Origin: Linnemannia hyalina
Taxonomy: Eukaryota; Mortierellomycota; Mortierellomycetes; Mortierellales; Mortierellaceae
Reading direction: 5' to 3'
DNA length: 64,000 nt
NCBI GenBank assembly: GCA_019671135.1
Contig: JAHRHY010000015.1
Span: 124,001-188,000 of the forward strand
Shown: positions 36,558-47,438 of the stretch, in pieces
Numbering within the stretch: position 1 is the first letter of the stretch
Layout of the letters: each line of letters begins with the position of its first letter
Program-made: the position numbers and the translations under genes
Notes under the pieces: generated by a model
What the model saw: the letters and a program-made list of their open reading frames with translations, nothing else
What the model was told of the DNA's origin: nothing
Databases searched by the model: none

Positions 36558-38290
36558 ATGTCACGCCAACAAATTCTCACATTCGCTGCCGCCAGAACCA
36601 ACAAGCTTCCCCTCAGCGTCGGCCATCGGTAACACACTCGCACACACCCCCTCCAATTATTCGAAAACAGGGACCGCAGTCCTCTTAAAAGAGGGCATCA
36701 ACCTCCTTTCGACGACGACGACAAACCCTTTTTCCTCCTCGCCTTGTTACGCCTTTGCATTTATTAGTGGTGCCTCTGAGCAATGGCCCGAGAACTCCAT
36801 CATCTCCATGGCGCAGGCCGTCAAGGATGGAGCCGATGGACTTGAAGGAGGTAAGGCTTTTCTCAAAAACCCTCCACTCGGACAATCGACATGTGAAATT
36901 CTTGGCGCTAGAATGTTTTTCCGAACATACCGTACTTTGAACGATACCCTGACCAATCCTTTTCTCCAAAGACCTTCACCTCACTGCCGACGGCGAGATT
37001 ATTGTCATGCACGACCCTTCTCTCGACAGAACAACCAACGGCACAGGATTGATTAAGGACCGCCCCTGGCATGGCTACATTGACGGGCTCAAGTCCAAGA
37101 AGGAGCCTCATGTCGGAGTCCCTCGCTGTGTCGACGTCCTTGCCTTCTTGGCCCAGGACGGCAACGAGAAAGTATGGTGGAACATTGATATCAAGGTGAG
37201 TTTTGATCCATTGAAAATGTGAGAATGCTGGTTCCCCACGGACTGACTGTGCACGCCCAAAAAAAATAATTAGGGCGCCCACGACTTGACCGGGAACAAT
37301 TCGTCTTTTTGGGCTAGTGCATATTTTATAATCTATTGTATCTCTCTCTTCTATTGTTGGCATGGGCACTATTCTTTTCTCTCAAACACTTGTACGAGTT
37401 CCGACTTTGGATGATGACGACTTCATGATGAATGCTGTCGTCCTTTTTCTTTTACCGTACAGTTTTCTCTTTGGAGAGAAGGGCAACGCTCAATTGCGGA
37501 GCAGAAAAGGCAAATAGTCTGGACCTAGACGCTCATGAAAAAAAAAAATACTATTTCGGGTGAACCAGTGCTTGCGCATGTCGTACGCGTGTTCTTATTT
37601 GTGGCCAATCGATCAAACCACATGGAACCAATGGGCACAGACATTGCTACAAAGGGGAAAAAAAACTTGACGTACTCATACACTCACTCCTATACAACAC
37701 AATAGATGAATAACTCGCCATGGTTGCTACTCTCCATGTTTGCCAGGCTGATGGAGGACCACTTTCCAGGACGCGACTTTTCATCCCAGATTGTATTAGG
37801 ACTCTGGCACCCCAAGTTCCTGGCCGCCGCCGACAAGTACCTCCCCAGGTTCAGCCGTATCCATATCGGATTCAGTCTCCCCATTGCCCGGGAACACTTC
37901 CCACCATCGACGGTCGACGGATATAGCATCAACTTTATGATCCTCTCCACCCCTGCAGGACGACAGTTTGTCAAGGACATGCAGGCGGCTGGAAAGCAGA
38001 TTTTGACCTGGACTGTCAATGACTCTATAGAAGCTCGCGAGGCTGTCAAGATAGGTGTGGACTATATCCTGACGGACCGGACCAAAGTCCTCAGCGATGT
38101 CCTGTACGAGTTTGAGACGTTGGGCAAGGATGGTGTTGATCTGAAATATGCCGCTGAGGCATTTGATACCTGGAGCCGGTGGTCCAAATATGCCTTCTGG
38201 AGGACACTCATCTGGATGTTCCTCACTGTCAAGTTCAACAGCGCCACCAAGCAGCTTGACGCTGAACCCGAGAAGATCCTTGTCAAGTGA
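36558..38290 (+). CDS. Glycerophosphodiester phosphodiesterase (GDPD family)
   Basis: Four exons (36558-36628, 36768-36850, 36972-37195, 37706-38290) join to 320 residues. The catalytic set of the GDPD TIM barrel is complete once spliced: GHRG at 22-25 (His23), WPENS (Glu32), LEGDLHLTADG (Glu50, Asp52) and VMHDPSLDRTTNG (His65). Family segments further on are NIDIK and LTWTVNDSIEAREAVKIGVDYILTD split over several lines. The enzyme hydrolyses glycerophosphodiesters to glycerol-3-phosphate and an alcohol. The C-terminal segment YAFWRTLIWMFLTVKF is hydrophobic and may be a membrane anchor. No signal peptide is apparent. The third intron is 510 bases, the longest in this gene. The second intron separates LEG from D, and only the spliced form has the metal-binding Asp. 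Confidence 0.93.
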
Positions 38291-38630
38291 GCTTTGTCCG
38301 TAGTTGTAGATGCTGAGTGCCTAATTATCCTCACTTTTTTTCTTGTTCAAACACTGATTAATACTCAGTCATAATAATTGACGTAGATGATTCCTTTTAT
38401 TCGATGCTTATGAGAATGGTTTACAAGAAATTCTGCGGCTATCCCATGCCTCCATTGCCTTGATGATTATCATTCCTAAAGCGAAGATTGGACTCACAAC
38501 AACAACACGACAAAAAGAAACGAAGGGTTAGATGTGACACTTTTTTCATCAAAGCAATTGAACTCGCACCAACAAAGGAAAACAAAAAAGGAAGAAAACA
38601 CTGCCACAATGATCAAGAGGAAAGAGAAGG

Positions 38631-39165
38631 CTGAATTAAGTCGCAAGCAAACTCTAACGACACCACGCTCCTATAGTTCTCTCCTTGTCATTGAGAGAAA
38701 GTCTATAGTATGAGGGGTGGCACATGCAATCCAGCATCTCACTGTTCCATCCCTTGACGAGGGGGGGTAAAAACAGGACGATGCTGGGGTATTCCCTTTC
38801 CTCGAAGCTGAAAACCCCATCGATATTGACTGTATGGATAAGGAGCCCTGTCGAATCATGTGTTGTGCACCAGGTGTAGGATAGAAACGCGAGAAGAGAT
38901 ATAAAGACGGCTGGATTAAGTCGCAAGCGAATCTAGCGACACCACGCTCTACATGGTTACTCTCTTGTCAATAGCGAGAGAACCATGGCATGAGAAGAAG
39001 AGAAGTGACAATGTCGCTTCTCTGTCTTTCCCATTGAGGGGTGGTTCAAGCAAACAAGCACCTACAGTTGTCAAAACAAACATGTATGATGCTGAAGGGT
39101 TCCATTTTCCTCAGGCCCATGCATCGTATTGACTAGATAGGGATGAGGTGCCTTGTCGCTCGTTT
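38631..39165. repeat. Diverged direct tandem duplication, unit about 280 bp
   Basis: Two blocks in the same orientation start with CTGRATTAAGTCGCAAGC at 38631 and 38911. The correspondence continues in order: CGACACCACGCTC, a CTCTTGTCA/GAGAGAA segment, TATGAG or CATGAG, GAGGGGTGG, GATGCTG followed by TTCC and TTTCCTC, then ATCG or GTATTGACT and CCTTGTCG. The second copy has an insertion of about 30 bases before GAGGGGTGG. Identity by eye is moderate, so the duplication is old. No conserved open frame runs through both copies, so a protein-coding role is not supported. Confidence 0.7.
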
Positions 39166-39289
39166 GGGGTCGTTTATCTGCACTCGGTTACAGTGTCTCC
39201 TTCGGGTGGGATGTGTTACCTTTGGCCTTGAGTGCTTAAGTTGAGCTTGATGATGTTGGGTTGATTAAAGAGAAAGGATGGTTTCGCGA

Positions 39290-40040
39290 ATGTCGTCAAG
39301 CGTGATGTATATCAAGTGCACCTTTACCCCCACTATCCTCGACCTCCGCAACCGACCGGTTGAAGACCAACGACTCTGACGATATCACAAATTACGACAA
39401 TACGGAACACCTTCAGGAGCAGAGACGCGTTCGAAGGTGGGCTTACACGACACTTCTCTCGATGGCAGATCTGTTCGAGTATCGCGGCACGAATGGATAC
39501 GGGACCGGGTACCAAAAATCAGAAACAATAGTACAATCTCCACATCTGGAGGATGGCTCGACAACGACCTCCTCCTCAACGACCCGACTTTATCACTCGT
39601 CCGAGGAGAAGCCTCGAGTCCTGCGAGCTCCATTCGCAAAAAAATCAGGCGTCACGGGAACCAGGAGAACCGCAAGAAGATGGGTCACAGGATCGACGGT
39701 CTACTATTTACGGTGCTGGGAGAACCTAGAAAGTCGGAGGATGTGAAATCGGCGCGGATGAGCATGACACCGAGGGTGCAAAGTACCTGCAGGATGGACT
39801 AAACTGATGAAGCTCTTGAAGGACCAACACGACAGGATTCAGGAGCAGCGACCGACAGTTCCTAGACTTGAAATCGAAACGGTCGGGTTACAAATGTTAG
39901 GAAGGACACTTGTGGTCTCATCCATAGACTGGCGCGAGCAACCGGTGACGGTGCCTATCGCTGTAGCACAAACCAAGGAGCTGTTTACGGTGCATGTCCC
40001 AGCTTCTTTCTGTGATCTCGAGGGTGCGCAAGAACATTGA
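39290..40040 (+). pseudogene. Frameshifted remnant of a lineage-specific fungal gene family
   Basis: Three reading frames each carry part of one protein-like sequence in the right order. From 39437 one frame reads SSPASSIRKKIRRHGNQE and then RKKMGHRIDGLLFTV. Near 39754 a second frame takes over (DTEGAKYLQDGL), and at about 39796 a third frame continues with LMKLLKDQHDRI and later GLQMLGRTLVVSSIDW to a stop at 40040. The order (RKK-GH-x-DGL, KYL-x-DG-x-K, a GLQ/GRTL hydrophobic strand) matches, from memory, large families of uncharacterised proteins in Mortierella and relatives. At least two frameshifts are needed and no intron signals bridge them, so I call it a pseudogene. Exact limits and family cannot be checked here. 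Confidence 0.5.
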
Positions 40041-40243
40041 CCGGATTCGGCACCGACAACTTGGGTCGCTGGTAGATGATCTGTCAGACCCATTCACAGC
40101 CCCTCCACAATTTCCTTGCCTTCCTCCTACAGCCACAACCCCCATCAAGAAAAAAGACTCTACCAATTGACCATATACCCATAAAAAGTATGATAAATAA
40201 TAATGATATTGTATGCTATGAAAGGAATGGAATGAGAATATGT

Positions 40244-43200
40244 TTAAAGGTTGCCAGACTCCTTGGCGAGTGAATAAAAGATGGATGTTGGGTCTGCAAG
40301 CAAGTTGGCCGGAGAATCAAACTCGGCCACGCGTCCCTGGTCCAGCACCATAATCCGGTCGCTATCCATCACCGTGTTGATTCTATGGGCGATCGTCAAG
40401 ATCGTGCAGTCGGCAAACTTTTGACGAATAATCGCCTGAACCAACGCGTCCGTCTCCAGATCAATCGCGGCTGTGGCCTCGTCCAAGACCAACAATGATG
40501 TCTTGCGGAGCAACGCACGCGCCAAACAAATCAACTGGCGCTGACCGACCGAGAAGTTGTCTCCTTGCTCCAACACTACCGCATTGAGTCCTCCATCGAG
40601 CGTCGAGACATAGTCCTTGAGGTACGAGTCCTCGAGGGCCTGCCAGAGCTCCAGATCTGATTTCGTTCCAGAAGGATCCAAGTTGAAGCGAATGGTGCCT
40701 GCAAACAACACGGGATCCTGGGGGATAATCGAGAACCGCGAGCGGACATCGTAAAGTCCCAACGTCGAGATGTCGATACCGTCAACAAAGATCTGTCCCT
40801 TGACCGACTCAATGATACGGAAGAGGGACAACGTCAACGAGGACTTGCCGGCACCGGTGCGTCCACAGATACCAATCTTCTCATGCGAACGAATTGAGCA
40901 GTTGACGCCGCGGAGGACCAGCTCCAAACCAGGGCGGTAACGAGTCTCGTAGTTGACAAAGTCAACACGACCCTCAGCGGGCCACTCCTGGGGAGGGCGG
41001 TGATCTGGAATCGTGTTGGGGGCCTCAGGCGTGAGCTCGACATACTCCTTCAGACGCTCGACGGACACAATGTTGGACTCGATCTCGGTGTACTGACGGA
41101 CCATCCAGTTCAAGGTCTGGGTAATGCTGAGGGCATACGACAGTGACAGACCAACCAGACCAGGGTCGACGGCAATATGTCTTGCCAATGAGATGACCGA
41201 CAGGAAGGCAGATCCAAAGATAATGATAGAACTAAGACACTCCAGACGGAAGGCCAACCAACGGTTTCCAGCAATACCGGGGTAGAACGCGCGGAGGTTC
41301 TGATCCAAGCGATCTTCGTTGCCGTCAATGAAACGCTTCTGCTGACGGTACGCGCGGATGGTGCTGATACCGCCCAAGGTCTCTTGGAAGTGAGCAAAGA
41401 CGGGTGAACGGGAGACAGAGTCCAGACGGCGGATCTCTCGAGAGGTTGACAAGAAGTACCTCTGCAACCAGAGGTACACAAAGCTGAAGGGCAAGATGAT
41501 GATGATGAAACTGGGGGTCGACATGGTCACGACAACCAAGACCGAAATGACCTGGAAGAGCGTGCGCGAGTAGCCAGAGAAGGACCTTGGGAGAACCTCG
41601 TCAATGGTTGACTGATCCTTGCTGAAACGGTTCAGGATACGGCCCATAGGGGTGGTGTCAAAGAAGCTCATGGGCGATCGGAGAACGCTATGCAACATAT
41701 CCTGGTGAAGAACGCGAGCCGAACGGATACCGCAGTAGACTTGAAGGATAATAGACTGGAAGACGGTCAGGAGAGAATATGAGAAACCGAGGAGCGCATA
41801 GACACCGATGTAGTACATGGGGCTGCGGGCGTCATTTCCAGAGTCGTTGTCACTGCTCCAGTGAGTAAGCCAGAGAGAGGTCGAAATCGAGGCGGACTGG
41901 GAGAGAACCATCGAGAGGAGGTAGGCAATGACGGCAGAGTACGAGCAGGCCTTGGCGTAGGCGAGGTAGACACTCCTACTGACGCTTCCCTGCTTCATCT
42001 GTTCCTCTGACATGAGGGCACTGTTCTTGGGTTCAGGAGCCTTGGCGGTGGTACGACTGATGGCAGAGGCAACAGAAGGGCGACGGAGAGTACGAACGCT
42101 AGTCGTGCTACGAATACTGTCACGACGAGCCGAGCGAGGAGTGCTTGACAACAAAGGGGTTTCCTCCGCAGGGAAGGCGTCCCTCTCGACCACATCCTCA
42201 TCCAAATGAACTTCCTGTTCAACCAAAGACTCTGAGTCGTCATCTAAGGTAGCCGCAGCACCCTGGGTGGGGTCGCGTCCAAACTCGCTCACCAGCTGGT
42301 AGACCTCGGCCTTCTTTGCCATCAGTTCCTGGAAATTTCCTTGCTCGACAACCTTGCCCTCGCGAAGCATCATGATCTGGGGCGACTGGGACAGGTACTG
42401 GATCTGGTGGGTGACAAAGACACGAGTCTTGCCAGCCAACATACCCTTGGGTCCAACAACTTTGTCAAAGATAGTCCTACCGACATGAGCATCCACAGCC
42501 GAGAGAGGGTCGTCAAACAGGTAGATATCCGCACGGGCATAGACAGCACGAGCCAACGAGATTCTGGCCTTCTGGCCACCAGACAAGTTGATACCGCGCT
42601 CGCCGATCTCGGTCATATCGCCTCCAAGCAACATGTCAAAGTCCTGCTGAAGACAGCAAGCCTCGATAGTCTTTTGGTAGTACTGTGGGTCGTAACGGTT
42701 TCCGAACAGAATATTGGCGCGAAGAGTATCGTTCATGATCCATGCTTGCTGGGGGACAAAGGCGACCGATCCACGAATGCGAACCTCTCCAGAGACACGC
42801 TCCAAATCACCGCAGAGAGCAGCAATAAGCGAACTCTTTCCTGAACCAACGCGACCAATGACACTAAGGAGGCAGTCCTTCTTGATGGCGATGTTGATGT
42901 TTGAGATGACGGGATCAGAGTTCTTGTACCAGCTGTAGGATGCGTCCGTGATCAAAAGCGAGTACTTGTCCGAGGCATCCTGGTTGGAGCCCGAACGGCG
43001 ACGATCCTCCACAATGATGGCGTTGGGGTCAACCTCAGCACTAGTCAAGAACTTGTAGACACGGCCCAACGCTACATAAGCCTCAATTGACGAACTGGTA
43101 GAAAAAACAGAGTGGAATTGGTTAGAGTATTGATTTGTAAGGCCATCCACAGACAGACAATGCAAACGAACAAGACAATGTGTAGTACCTGATGACGCTG

Positions 43201-45850
43201 GGGAACATGGCGAGAGGGAACTGAAGCAAGTTGAAGAGAGCGATCGAAGGGAAAACAATGTCGGTAGTCATGGGCTTCTTGAGGACTAAAGCGTAGACAG
43301 TGAAAGTTGCCAAAGATACCAGGAAGGGAGTGCAGGCCCAGGTGAAACTCTGGACGGCAGAAAGGTAACCGATTTTCTTCATGGTCGCCAGCTCATGGTC
43401 GTTCCTAACAGTCAACACCTTCTGCAAGAACGTGCCTTCCCAGGCGTACAGCTTGATAACACGGATACCGTTGAGGATTTCGTTCATCAGTTTGATCCTA
43501 GTGTCCTTGTTCTTCATCTGCTGCTGCTGGAAGTTCTTCATGAAGACCGACAGACGAGCGTTGAGGGGGATGGTCAAGATCATGATGGCGACTCCTGCAA
43601 AGATGGCCCAGCTCATGGTGTCGTAGAGCAGATACAGGGCAATACCGATCTGGAAGAGTCCACTCCAGACGACGTGCAAGTAGCTGACAAGATCCTGAAC
43701 ACGTTGAGCATCAATCGACATGTGGTTCACAATCTCGCCGACCTATCGGATATAAAACAAAGGGGGTAAAAGATGAGGTGTGAGCACATCATCATGCAGG
43801 AGCGGTGTCCTATTGCTTACGATCCTTATTCGAGCAAAGCGAAGCAAAGCGAAGCAAAGCGAAGCAAAGCGAAGCAAAGCGAAGCAAAGCGAAGCAAAGC
43901 GAAGCAAAGCGAAGCAAAGCGAAGCAAAGCAATGCAAACACTTACAGTGAACTCCTGACGAGCAGAGTTGGACAAGCGCAGAGACTTTTGATAAATAGCA
44001 GTGACCAGTCCAGCGCGGATATGCATGCCGGTTCTGAAGCACAAGTGGAAGTACTGGTGAAGGACAGTTGTCTGGGACAAACTGCAGATGAACATCAAGA
44101 CGGCGATAGTGTACCCACGATAGAGTGGTTGAGGGTCGTCGGTTTTGTAGCTCATAACAAAGCGCAACATTTCGCGCAAAAGCACGGGCTGCATAAATCC
44201 CAAAATGTCGTTCGCCATCTTCCAGACACCTGCAATGTAAAATGGCTTTCCGAATGCCGTCGCGAGTGCCCTCAACAAACTGGGGCTATCAAATTGGGAA
44301 CGTCAGATGAAATACATGAGGTGAGTCTCTACTACACTTTTTTTCTATCCACCATCGTGTGAAAGAGCATTCATTCCGAGAGGCGACTTACTGTTTCTTC
44401 TTGAGCTCTTTTTCCCACGCAGAAGCAAACGTGTTGGACACGTTCTTGGACTGGTCCTCCTTTCTCAATCCCCAGAGGTCGCCCATAGTGAGAGGTTTGG
44501 CATAGCCCTTGCGCATCAAAGGTGTTACCCAGTGGAAGGAAGCGATGGAGAAGATGTTGGCATCATCCTCTGGGCATTTTTCCTAAGCAAAGAGAAAGCG
44601 TTCCAGACGTGTGAGTCAATACAATTTTCGAAAATAAACATGAGGGAACAGTGCGGCGTTGCAACAGCAAAAGGTATGATGAATGGATCAGAGCAGGGAA
44701 AGAAACTGACTAGCACATAGCGCCATTTTCGCCTCCTTGAAATTCCTGCCTCAACACCTTGGCCAAGCGCAACCCTTGGAGTGTCCTTTTTTTACCCCTC
44801 TCTTTTTTTTTCATCTAACGCTAAATTGGTCACACAAAACAACCTATGGCAATCCGACGAATCGAATAAAAAACATCCAACAACCCAAAAAAAAAAAAAG
44901 GCAATTGGTATAGACTGAGAATGGGGATGACAATCTGGGGTCGACAAGGGAAAAAAAGACTTACGAAACTGTCATCTCCGAGTTGAACACCAGCGTCCTT
45001 GCGGAAGCATTCCAAAACAAAGACCAAAAGGGCATCTGCGATCTTGCCGGCAAGGAGTCCAACAGTAACCTGGAGATCCTTTTTCTCATTGAGAATGCTC
45101 AGAGGGCAACCAAGGGTCAGGGTACGGAGTTTGACGGCGGAGCTGAGGATGACGAGCAACCAATAGACGAGCAGGACATTGGAAGAGAGGTAGTTCTTTT
45201 TGTTTTCGACCACGGTCAGACCAAAGGCCAGGATCAGGGTGGCAATCTCTCCTATGGCGGCGAGAAATTCGAGGCCGATGCCATGGAAGAAGCCGTGCTT
45301 GTTGCCAATACGGTCGAGGACCAGACTGACGGTTGAGATGGCGATGAGGGCGACGATTCCTACCTAGTTGACAGAGTTTGCGAACAAAGTATCACCAGTT
45401 AGAAACTAAAGGACAGGTCATTGGTGATGGATCAATGGAAAAGGGGGTGCACGCCACCAAAACAATAGCTTAAACAAAGCGTCAGGCTCAATTGATCAGT
45501 CCCCAAACAACAACAAGGGGGTGCTACTTGCCTGCTTCAAGGACTGGCGCCAATCAGAGACAGGGTGACGGATGGACTCTTGCTTGGCAAGGCGGACAAG
45601 GCGGGGGATACCAGCAAGGACAAGGAAAGCTGCAGGGATCAGCCTGATGAAAGTGTCCTCAAAACACGGCGTAAAGTCGGCAGGGCACTCAGGATCAAAT
45701 GGACCCTATTGTATATGAACAGAAAGGTACCCATTCCTGTTAGCTCTTTTCTAATGAAGGAGAAGATGAGCACTGAAAGTCTTTCAGTCAGCCGGCTGGG
45801 TTGCCATCACTTACCCAGATGCCCTTGGCCTGACACTGCCAAATGGACAT
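40244..45850 (-). CDS. ABCC-subfamily ABC transporter, MRP1/YCF1-like
   Basis: Seven exons on the minus strand (45815-45850, 45532-45705, 44965-45363, 44392-44582, 43946-44285, 43189-43742, 40244-43094) join to 1514 residues, the standard MRP/Ycf1 length. The start gives MSIWQCQAKGIWGPFDPECP, a short extracytosolic N-terminus before TMD0. TMD1 begins around PLMRKGYAKPLTMGDLWGL. NBD1 has Walker A GRVGSGKS near residue 645, signature LSGGQKARISLARA near 737 and FDDPLSAVDAHVG. NBD2 has GRTGAGKS near 1308, FSVGQRQLICLARALL near 1412 and VLDEATAAID. These transporters pump glutathione conjugates, metals or bile acids, in fungi usually into the vacuole. Intron 2 uses a GC donor (CAG then GCAAGT), and intron 5 contains a 10-bp minisatellite. 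It is a different branch from the ABCC gene at 9628. Confidence 0.95.
43831..43940 (+). repeat. 10-bp minisatellite (GAAGCAAAGC) in an ABCC intron
   Basis: Nine perfect head-to-tail copies of GAAGCAAAGC occupy 43841-43930, flanked by one degenerate copy on each side (CGAGCAAAGC and AATGCAAACA). The array lies inside the intron 43743-43945 of the minus-strand ABC transporter gene, starting 15 bases inside its donor side. Being 10 bases long with no stop in any frame, the array is open on both strands. Confidence 0.97.
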
Positions 45851-46641
45851 TTGTGTGAGATGAATGTGACGAGTGGGCAGGAAAGGTGAATGACCTTGTT
45901 TTTCTTTTTGTGCTTCTGCTGCTTATTTGTAGTTGTTTTTTCACACTTCTTGTCTCTCAATGGTGTGGTTATCCGTGTGAACAAGAGTAGAAGGATGAGG
46001 AGGACTCTTTTTGTCAATGGGAAGGTAGAGTGGGGAGTTGGGCGGGGAAGAGGGGTAAGAAGAGAAAGGGGGGAGACGGCACAAGAGGAGGAGAGGAGAG
46101 GAGAGGCGTGAAGTGAAGGGGAGAGAAGTCGGAAGGCGGAGAAGAAGAAAAAATGGCCACAAGTCCGAATGATTTATACTTTTTATTTTTCAGATTCCTC
46201 TTGCGCACTTGCTGCGACATGCTGCTGACAAACGAATCGAACAAATTTTCTTATCAGCACAGTGCAGTGCACAGATATGAGATCCACACCAAACAAAACC
46301 CTAAAGAGAGTCTTTCACCTTGAAGCGCTGTAGTAGCATTTTTAACAGTAGCGGGACCAATGGCACGCCAAACACGCGTAATGAACAAGAGCCTACCTTT
46401 CTTGCATCCCTCTCTTCTTTTCTCTTCACGCGCAACTGCGGAGAATCCCCGCACACAAAGGCACGCCAGATGGCGAGAATTTCACACCCATGCACACGAT
46501 ACACTACTCTAACCCCATCAAGCATGCATGCACCTTTGCTTCGCAATTTTTGTGTGTCTGTGATTTTTTTTGTTTGTTTGTGTTTCTTATTATCATTTTT
46601 TTTTATATTTTTTTTTGCAGCTCAGAGTTTTGCTTGTATAT
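45851..46641. other. Intergenic region upstream of the MRP-like transporter
   Basis: About 790 bases. The part next to the transporter start is G/A-rich on the plus strand (46020-46150), so CT-rich in the transporter's sense. The right part is T-rich and probably holds the 3' UTR of the small gene at 46642. No gene is seen. Confidence 0.55.
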
Positions 46642-47145
46642 TTACTTGATGAGTGCAGGCTTGGGCATGAAGGTCTTCCTCTTGTTTCCTCCCTTCTTGC
46701 CATACATCAACTCGACATAATCCGGTCTTGGCTTGGACTTGTCCAGATCTTCCTTTTTGCTCTTGTTCTTCTTGCTGCCAGCAGTGGCGGCAGGGGTATC
46801 TTCATCGTCGTCCACCATGTACTCGTCCTCAGATACTACATCATCGTCTAGGGACTTGAGATCCTTGACTGCAGCCTTGATGCCTCCGTTGAGCTGTAAC
46901 TTGTAGGCCAACGAGGATTTGGAAGGGTGCGCTGCTCCTCCTGCTCCTGTTCCTGCTCCTGCTCCTGCTGCAGACCTTTTGGAGATGGCAGGGTTGGCTG
47001 TGGCGGAAAGGATATCCTTCTTGGGTCCTTTTGAAGAGGAGGAGGTGGCGGAATCGAAGAGGCTGGTTTCGGTGGTCTTGGTAAGGGAGAGGACGGCCTT
47101 TTCCTTGCGGGTTGGGCGCTTGAAGAACTTTGCTGACTTTCCCAT
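46642..47145 (-). CDS. Small charged protein, function unknown (nucleolar-like composition)
   Basis: A single exon of 167 residues. The N-terminus MGKSAKFFKRPTRKEKAV is basic and looks conserved in style. A Gly/Ala-rich spacer (AAGAGAGTGAGGAA) follows, then SLAYKLQLNGGIKAAVKDLK, an acidic patch DDDVVSEDEYMVDDDED, and a basic C-terminus ending KKGGNKRKTFMPKPALIK. Alternating basic and acidic blocks are typical of small ribosome-biogenesis or nucleolar proteins, but I do not recognise a named family. The divergent arrangement with NCA2 over only 293 bases and the clean single frame support a real gene. Function is not assigned. Confidence 0.75.
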   Translation of the reverse strand: MGKSAKFFKRPTRKEKAVLSLTKTTETSLFDSATSSSSKGPKKDILSATANPAISKRSAAGAGAGTGAGGAAHPSKSSLAYKLQLNGGIKAAVKDLKSLDDDVVSEDEYMVDDDEDTPAATAGSKKNKSKKEDLDKSKPRPDYVELMYGKKGGNKRKTFMPKPALIK

Positions 47146-47438
47146 TGCGGCTGTGTGTTGTTGTAGTTGATGTGTTTGTCCGTGGGAGATGAATGCGTAT
47201 GTGTTGAAGGAGTTTAACTCTTACAACTGTCAAAAAAAAAAAAAGGCTGTTTACCTGATTGTGACCGTCTCTTGTTCTCTCAGGATCAATTGACAACTGA
47301 GGGGACCTGAAGGCTTTCTCAGCCGAAAAAGGAAAGCGCGGGTGTGCCCCGCGCGTCATAAGGACACACGCCTTCTGCTCAGAGTTCTTTCTCTTCTTTC
47401 TCTTCCTTCTTTCCTTCTTCACTCACTTCCATTCAACC
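47146..47438. promoter_or_regulatory. Compact bidirectional promoter, small gene and NCA2
   Basis: The 293 bases between two divergent start codons must contain both promoters. A run of 12 A at about 47231-47242 and a CT-rich stretch (47385-47430) before the NCA2 start are visible. No TATA box stands out. Confidence 0.5.

Larger units (their letters stand above)
38291..40243. other. Gene-poor island with decayed sequence
   Basis: Almost 2 kb without an intact gene. It contains a diverged tandem duplication (38631-39165) and a frameshifted gene remnant (about 39290-40040), listed separately. The rest, including 38291-38630, shows only A-rich 3' UTR-like sequence. Confidence 0.6.

Noticed and set aside
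38654..38926. Minus-strand open frame of 90 codons with a signal-peptide-like start (FISLLAFLSYTWC)
   Set aside because: It begins without an ATG, the duplicated copy next to it has no matching open frame, and it ends abruptly. It is likely chance within the tandem duplication.
39044..39060. GGTTCAAGC, T-loop-like motif suggesting a tRNA
   Set aside because: No matching acceptor stem, anticodon arm or D-loop could be folded around it. No tRNA was found in the window.
43841..43930. Regular array that could suggest a CRISPR
   Set aside because: The unit is 10 bases, head to tail without spacers, in a eukaryotic intron. It is a minisatellite.
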